Below are positions 47,301 through 56,300 of a stretch of DNA of 64,000 nt, in pieces. Numbering within the stretch: the first letter of the stretch is position 1; each line of letters begins with the position of its first letter. Both the position numbers and the translations under genes were made by a program. The notes beneath the pieces were generated by a model. The model was not told the DNA's origin and ran no database searches. It saw only the letters and a list, made by a program, of their open reading frames with translations. Origin of the DNA: Odontocerum albicorne (lineage: Eukaryota; Arthropoda; Insecta; Trichoptera; Odontoceridae); contig OX463859.1 of assembly GCA_949825065.1 (NCBI GenBank), positions 11,619,606 through 11,683,605 on the forward strand, given 5' to 3'.

Positions 47301-50300
47301 ACCACAAATAATCGACGCTCTACTGTACCTTAGTTATTAGTTATTAGAGAGGCTCAATGTCACCGACATTGTTCAATTGTTATATACAGCAAGCTATCGA
47401 CAAGATGAGGGATGAGATGAGAGATTGGCCCATTGTGAGGATCCAGGGGAGAAAGATTGACATAAGATATGCCAATGATATTGCACTGCTTGCGGAGATG
47501 GAACAGGAATTGAACGAGGCTTTAAGAAAGATGGAAAATGTTTTGTCATCCAATTACAACATGAAAATAAACAAAGACAAAACAAAATGTATGTTTGCTG
47601 GAAGAGAGGAGATGACCGCGACTGTTGTTGTGGGTGGCGTCAGTGTTGAACAAGTGAGGGAATTTGTTTACTTAGGCATCAGAGTATACCAAGATGGCCG
47701 ATCAAAGGCAGAAACAATAAGTAGGGTCCAACAGGCAAGAGTTGCTTTTAACAAGAAATCCAATATACTTGAATCTCCTAACATGGATATCAATGTTAGG
47801 AAAAATGTTAGTGAAAACTCTTGTCTGGAGTGTGCTCCTGTATGGCTGCGAAACGTGGACCATCAGCCAGAGCGAACCCGGGCGTCTGGCTGCCTTTGAG
47901 ATATGGTGCTACAGGCGCATGGCCAGGGTCCATTGCTCAGATCATATCCGAAACGACGAGGTATTGAGCGGGGTTGGAGAAACAAGGCTACTCCTAAATA
48001 GAGTTGCCCAACAACGATCCAGTTAGATAGACTATAACATCAGGCACCCAGGCCTGCTCCTTACCATCGTCGAGGGAATGATTGAGGGCAATAACCATAG
48101 AGGCTACCCTAGATATAGCTACATGGACCGGGTGATCCGGGATGTGCACTGTGGCAGCTACCAGATGAAGAGACTGGCGGATGACAGAGATGAGTGGAGG
48201 GATCGAGTGCTTGATGCAGATCAATCCTAGGATTGTAACCCGAAAAAAAAAAGAGAGGCTAATAATAGGCAATAAAGCAAAATAAAAGACACATACCTAA
48301 TAGTTTGAGAGCTTTCTTCAGTCTACATTCAGCTTCCAGTTTTCTCTTACTGGCTTTTCTCAGTTCATCCCAGGGGCCCTTCCCCGTGCTCATCTCATCG
48401 CAGTTCTCCATCACCTGAAATCAATTTATTTTTATTGCAACCCCAAATTTACGCAGAGACAATGTAACAGAGATCTCTGACAATGGCGGCAGAGTTAAAA
48501 AAAACATGTAATTAATTGATTCTTCATAGAAATATTTGTATATTGTTTGGCATCACTTTATTTTCCTATTGGACAAAGTGGCAGACTTTCCCATCTTGAA
48601 ACACATTCTTCACCACTTCCACATCTATGCACTTTCACATACAATTACAATTTATCTGACTTCCTACATATCCTTTTTTCAAAATATTCACTTGATTCAA
48701 TCATATAGAACCATGGTCTACCTCTACCACTCCATTCACTCACAGTTGGATTATATATTTATTTTGTTAGTCTTTCTTCATTCATTCGTTATAAATGCCC
48801 AAACCATTTTAGAGCGTTCTTCTTTATCTTATTCAGCACATCAGTCTTAAGTTCACATTCGTCCCTAATCACTTCATTCCATATTCTGTCATAAATTGTC
48901 ACCCCATGTACGAGGCATATCCAGAAAGTAAGTGTACTGAATTTTTGTAGGTCGTGGCGTTGGCCGTGTGTGGTCTGGCATTGTCGTTCAGCAGGCAGAC
49001 TCCCTTTGTCAGCATGCCTCTCCTCTTGTTCTTAATCGCCCTCCGCAATTTTTTTAGGGTCTCACAGTATCTTGCAGAGTTGATGGTCTCCCCTTGAGGC
49101 ATATTTCAATTAAAATTATGCCTTGACAGTCCCAAAACACGGATGCCATGATTTTCTTGGCTGAAATTGTGGTTTTGAACTTTTTGGCGGAGGGTGAAGA
49201 GGTGTGACGCCACTGTTGAGACTGCCTTTTGGTTTCAGGCGTGTAGTGTGCAACCCAAGTTTCATCTCCAGTAACGGAGCGGAGAAATTCATCTCCATGG
49301 AGTTTGCAGCGCCTCAAAAACTCTTGTCCGGCCTCCACTCGATTCAACTTGTGTTGGTCTGTCAGCTGTTTTGGGACCCACCTCGCGGACAGTTTCCGAT
49401 ATCCGAGGGTTTCTGTGATGGTTTCGTATAGTAGAGATCTGGAGATTTGCGGAAACATCGCAGAAAGTTCATCCACAGTCAATCTGCGATCGTCACGGAA
49501 CGCATTTTACGATTTTTTCCACAATTTCGTCAGTCACAATTGAAGGTCTTCCGCTCCTCTGATCATCATGCACAGACGTACGACCGTTTTTAAACTCGCG
49601 ACACCACTTGTACACACTCGTACGATTCATAGCTTTATCACCATATGCAGTTTTCACCTCATTATAAACCTCAACCGGAGGTTTTCCTTTCCAAACGAGA
49701 TAACGGATGACGCCGCGTATTTCGCACTTGGCGGGGGATTGGATTGACATTTTTCACGAAACGTGTTGTCGCGTCGACACTTCTCAACGTACTGACCTCG
49801 AACCGTTCTCGTTGTGGAGGGGAAGAGTCAGGCTACACGGAAGTGTAGCCAACATGTCGAAAATAAAATCCATCCAGTCGTGAGAGCCTCAGTACACTTA
49901 CTTTCTGGATACGCCTCGTATTTTACTCAGTGCATTCATTTATTCGGCTCCTTTCAGTCTTTTCCACATCCACGTTTCATACCCATACAACAAAGTTGGT
50001 ACTATAATACTGTTGTAGACTTACTGTTGTAGATCTTAGCTGGTTTTGATATTATCCAGTTCATTAATTTTGTTTCCTATCACTACACTCCGTTCAATAT
50101 CCTCCACTCTTCCATCATTTGAGAAAATATTACCCAAATAGCATAATACTCGTACACGTTGTTCTTTATAAAAAAAAACCTAACTGGAGTACTCCGATCA
50201 TCTCACTTCAGTATTCCATCGGATTCAGTATAGCAGTGTGCAATCGCTCACTCACTTAAAGAAGAGAATAAGAAAGAAAGAAAACCAAAACTCCACAGCC

Positions 50301-53300
50301 TAACTTTACTTTCCAACTGAATTGACGAGGGATCCTCATCTACGAGGCCCAACAATGACAATGTTTTATGTAGAACAATGAGAGAGACCAATATTAAAAC
50401 TAATGAAAGGCCACAAACCCAGATCTATCAAAATTGTGTGTCCAAATTAAATTACCTGTTGTTTTTTTGCAAATTGTGTATATTTATTGTCATGTGTAAA
50501 ATAGATAAAAATTCACACAAATCAGATATCAAATCAAGACAGTAAAAACACAATTCAAAATGATGTAGACTAAATCAACATAATTAAAAAGGGCAACAAA
50601 CTAAGTATGCTCACAGCATTGAACTAGAATAGGGTGAAAAAATAATATACATATACATTTTAAATACAAAAGGTTGAATAGCAAGTTTATGATAATAGAC
50701 CACAGTAACAGACTCCCACCAAATAATGTGAATCATGGTCTGGAAGTGGTTACCGACTTTATTTATTTAGGCTCTAGTACCAACCAACAATGGAGGATGT
50801 GAAGTTGAGGTGAAAAAAAGAACTGTAATGACAAAAATGCTATGTCAAAGCTGGAAAAGCAAAACTATTACCATCACGGCGAAAATGTGCCTTGTTAAGT
50901 CTCTCGTCTTCGCAATATCCATGTATGGTGCGGAGAGCAAGCGAGAGATGTAGAATAGATGTATTTGAAATGTGGTGCTGGAGAAGGATATTACAAATTC
51001 TATGGATGGCGAGACGAACTAACGCCTCTATTCTCGAAGAACTGAAAATCACCGACAGATCGTCGACAATATGTTTTTGATGAGTCCTCCGATTCTTTGG
51101 GCACATTCCTGGTGGCCAAGGAGATAGTTTGGAGAGGTTTGTGGTTACTGGATACGTGGAAGGACGACGCACAAGAGGAAGAATCCCAATGCATTGGACT
51201 GACAAAGTGGAAGAAGCGACTGGATTACCCTTGACAACTGCCCTTCAGCCGCGGAGTGCAGGGATGAATGGAAGGAAGTCGTCAGAAGCTATCATGGGAG
51301 TCACGATACTCAGTTATAAGCTACATGACAGGATGATGATACATTTTGAAATATTGTCCTTGGTTTTCCCTACACCCAAGACAAGGATCACAACGTCAAG
51401 TATAGAAATATTTTTTTTAGATTTTGTGCTTTAACAAGTTAATGGTGACTGATTTGAATAAACCCAAGTTCGAACCGAATGAACTCAAAACCTCTGTTTT
51501 AGAAAATAGAAGTTCTACCAACTAAACCACAAAGTTCATCATAGTGAAATGTAATAAAAAAGAAAAAGAAAACAAACTTACAGTATTAACTCTATCACTA
51601 TAGTCCTTGAGAACTACGATGGCGTTTCTATAGGCCGACTCTGCCTCAGAGACATATTTCCTCAGGGTGACTGCAAAGTCTTCTGTCTCATTAACGGGAG
51701 CTACATCCATTCCTTTGGTAAAGTCGATACTACTCACCAGTTTCACTTCACCGACTTCGTCTAAAACATAAATGTTTCGTAGATAATACACTATTTAATT
51801 GCAGTGCGGAAGCTTTTGTTTAGGTCATCGTTTCTCAATGTGAAATATCAGGGAAGTCAAGAAAATAAAAATTACACGTACGAAAAGAAAATAACACTTG
51901 TCTTTGTGCAAGTACAACATTTGTACGGCCACGTGCACATGCATCAACAAGATATTAAGTTTTTACAGGGGGGTCGGGAAATATTAAATAGATTTTTTTT
52001 ATCTTCCGGAGAAATGCAAGAAACAGAAACAATGGTTTAGGTCTTCGCATTTGGACAGTAATAATGGGATACATTACATTGCATCACATTACGTATTTTG
52101 TTTGATATTATCGGACTAAAGCTGTTAGAGCAAAAAATTTACTTTCTTCAGCACTTCACAGATGGCACTGTTGTATCAGTGTGCAAGACGCTGGAGGTGG
52201 TTGATACGAAATATATTTTTTTAATGATAAACTTCTTATAAATGGTAGGAAAAGTCAGAATATCTTAAAGGTGTGGAAGAGGATCTCTTAAGCAGCTTAG
52301 AACTGAACACCTTTAGGCATGGCTGCATCAGATTTAACTGTGGTGCATGAGGCAAAAGAAAACCTCTGCACTGCTTTTCTAAAACAATCACCATGGTTGA
52401 CGGTCGTGGTGATTATGATCATCACAATTGACCTGCATAGCCTAGTTGGTAAGATGCAAGTCTTACAACTTGGGGTTTGATTCCTCTGCATCTGTTTATA
52501 CATAAACATATACATATTAGCTAGCAAGAATGATAGCAAACCTTTTGTTGATTGACAAATTTTTGTTTAATGTACCAAACCACAAAAAAAATTGTGGTAA
52601 CGTTTTGACCAACTTTTTGAGCTTATTAAGAACTTCACCATTTACAGACGGAACAACCTTGTAGAATAAATTTTCTGATATCGATATCTTTCACATCTAG
52701 ATGGATACATTGAGTCACTTCACAGGGAAGCATGCGTTCTTTCTGTTATTTTTATTTTTTTACATAGTTGAATTTTTTTTCTTGTTATTTGATATAGTTG
52801 GTTAAACCTGCATTAAATTTATAATAAATAAATCTCTATAAGGAGTTTTCAGCATAGCAGATGGCTTAGTATAAACAAGCAATATTAAATACAGACCTTT
52901 CACAGCTTCACTCTCCACATTGCTCTGTTCCTTTGTGTGGATTTCATCTTTAACATTAACGATTTCTTGCACCCGCGGAGATGCTAAACATGCATAATGG
53001 AACATTGTTAGATATGGTTCATGTGCTTATTAAAAGAATGTAAGGGAACGTGCCACTCTAACTATAAGTCACACTGAACTGATTTAAGGATTAAGGCACT
53101 AATTCATAATCTATTCTAAATACTAAATATTAATTTGAAACCTTTAAATTTCATGATTCCTTAGACCTCATATGATGATACAAATTTCAAAGTGAGTTAA
53201 TAAAACCACGTGACTACCTTATTTTAGAAATTTATAATAATTTCGTATGAAATTTATCTGAAAATGTTCATTTCATCAGTAAAAATAGTAAAGATTTAGT

Positions 53301-56300
53301 ATTTATTTAGTGTTAAAGTTGGACCTAAACTCCCATATTTCTTCATATATGTGATTAACAAATAATCTTCTAAAATCTATGTTCATATTTTTCTATATAG
53401 GGTGTCCCAAAAAAACCAATACAGATTTTTTAAGTAGTGCCATTTACTTTAACTTGCAGCAGGAATTTGTCATACCATGCATCGAGGAGTTTAGGGGCGA
53501 GGAGGACTTTTATTTCCAGCAATATAGTGCACCTCCCCATTACCATCATGATAAAAGGGCCTATCTTGATGAAAATTTGCTGAACAGATGGATGAAACTT
53601 AGAGGTGGCATTAAATACCCTCCGCACTCCTCAGACTTTACACCAATGGACATATATCTATGGGAACTCATCAAAGATAAAGTTTATGACACAAAACCAG
53701 TTAATAAATCGAGAGCAGCCATTGAAAGAGTATGCGCCCAATTACCAAAGCAAATTATTCGTGATGTTTGCCATTTCACATTATCAACAGTGCATGGACC
53801 AGAATACTTTTCAATTTGAGCACTTCAGATAACTTTATATTTTAATCTTAGATATACTTTAATAAATACTGAATTTATAATCATTCATGATGTGTATTTT
53901 TTTGAGACACCTTTGTACTATTTTTTGAGTATAATCATGATTTTAAAATAATTTTACAGCAGTCAATGTGTTATACAATAATGTGCCATCCATAGATGCC
54001 GTGGAAGCGTTGCATCCTATAATGGTTTACGTTGTTTACATTAAAAAAAAACAATATTCTGTCATTTTTTATTATTTTAAATAAGCCTTCAAGTAAGCAA
54101 TGTCAATCAAAGCCCGGCTTTAAGCAAAAGTATTATTATTGCAATATCATAACTTTTAATAAGCGCAGGCAATTTCTGAATATCCACAATATCCCTCAAG
54201 TCAAAAGATACGCCACGTCACTGGTGTTAAACAACTTTATTCCATAAAAAAAACATCTTCAACAGATAAATGAAATACCAGTAATTAAGCGCAGTAAATA
54301 CTGTATAATTTAACTTCCAAACTTTTTTCATCTCATTGACCTGCTACTAATTTTTTCAACTATCATAATTTTTTTGCATTTGGATTGACATTGTGTTGCT
54401 AAAAAAACACAATATAATCGATCTTTAATGAAAAAAATATTTTTTGAGTTAGCAAAACTTTGCTACATTACTAAGAGACTAATTTGAGTTTTAGAATTAT
54501 TGGTAAATTTTGGATATTAAATTTTAAAAAAAAAACGCTTTTATGTAAACAAAAAAAAACACTCATAAATTGGATACAATTAAACATGTCGAGTGTGGTT
54601 CAGATCTATTTTGCGTATATAAATTCAATAATGAGACTACTGTATTTTTAGTCTGGATTTAAACATGATATGGCCATATGACGACTGATCTCTGTGGCTA
54701 ATTAATAAGAAGTCATTATTTCAACGTAGATGTAACAGATTCGATTCCTGTTGATTTTAAAAAAGGTTTCCAGTCTGGTTTTCACTTAAGGCCTTTTTGA
54801 CATCTAGACATTTTAACAGCAATAAACCCACCAGGTTGTAAGGTTCCAGCTGCTGTGCTATGATGTTAATACATACATTGCAAACATTTTTTCACACCTC
54901 TTTATTTAACTACAATATAACTATCGATTTTCCTCCATTCATTTTCAAATCTTTCACCAGGCATCTTTCATACAGATCACTTAAATCATCTTCATTTTCA
55001 GCAAGCACAATCATATCTGCATACAGAATTACATATACAGGTGGCCCTCGACTTTCGCACAGTTCGCTATTTCGCACATTTCAAAAAATTCAATTTTTTC
55101 GATAATGCAAAAATTGTTCGCTTCCATGCAGTCGGTCCCACTTTTTTGGAAGAACTACGAGTATAATAAATGAAACGCAATAAACAATATTGGAGACTCG
55201 TGGGCTGAAATAAAAGAGTCAACAATGAAAGGTTCCTGGAAACAATTATGCCCACAAATTATGAGTGATTTTATAAATTCTGAATAAACTTCGGAAACTA
55301 TCACAGATAAAATAGTTAGCCTAATGAATGAACTAATAAACTTGGACGTCAACAACGAAGATGTTAATGAGTTGATTGAATCTCACTCAGTGCCTCTGTC
55401 AAATGAATACTTAATTAAGCAACAAGAGTTAAATGAAATACACAAAGAAAGTGAGGAAGAAGAAGCTGGTGAAATCATCAAGACTTTGACAGTCAAAATA
55501 AATATTTTAAAATACAATTTTTGATGTTTTTTTTTGCATCCCTCTACTTTCGAACATTCAACATTCGCACACATTTTCAGGAACCAATTATGTGCGAAAG
55601 TCGAGGACCGCCTGTACATTTATTTAACTCACTATTATACATCTTCCATCAGTTTTAATTTGCACACATGTGAATTGATGTACAAATGAAGCAACCAAAG
55701 TTATATCACATATCTTTGTTTTACACCTTTAACCATTTTAAACCACCTGATAAGTTCTCCACTTACTCTTACACATGGACTGTATTTTATTGTGAGGCAT
55801 TTACAATTATTATTCATGAGTTTACAAATATATTTTTTTGCAGTATGACAGCAGTCAAGCATGAATCCGACCTTGATGTTCAGAAAAATTCTATATTAAT
55901 TAAATTAATTTCACTGAAAAAAATAAGTCAAGAAAGTTAACTTGAAGAATGATAGTTTTTACAAAAGTTTACCGATTGGCGCCAAGATATCTGGTTTGGT
56001 CACTGAAGGCTTTTTGGTGTCGGACCCAAAGACGAGATCTGATGCAGACGATGCCATATCCTTGACCGAGGAGATAACCCAGGCTCCGGGTACCTCCTTT
56101 TCCATGTATAGCAGCGCGATGGCATCATCTGTCCATGGGACATACTCTTTGAGAATGTTACGGAATTCCTGATTGCTTCTGTAAATCAGAAGAAAAATAC
56201 AAAATTTATTAAAACAGATGTAAGTAACATAACGCCATCGGGAAAATAGGGAAATCATTGATAGATTGAATAATTACACCTTAACTCTGATGACTATACA

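Noticed and set aside
47357..47899. Host gene for a reverse-transcriptase-like protein
   Set aside because: It is a LINE fragment with a mutated YADD box, frameshifts downstream and no 5' end.
54866..55255. Start of a viral or LTR polymerase gene
   Set aside because: Only a short LINE palm fragment followed by a Tigger terminus; no further polymerase motifs.
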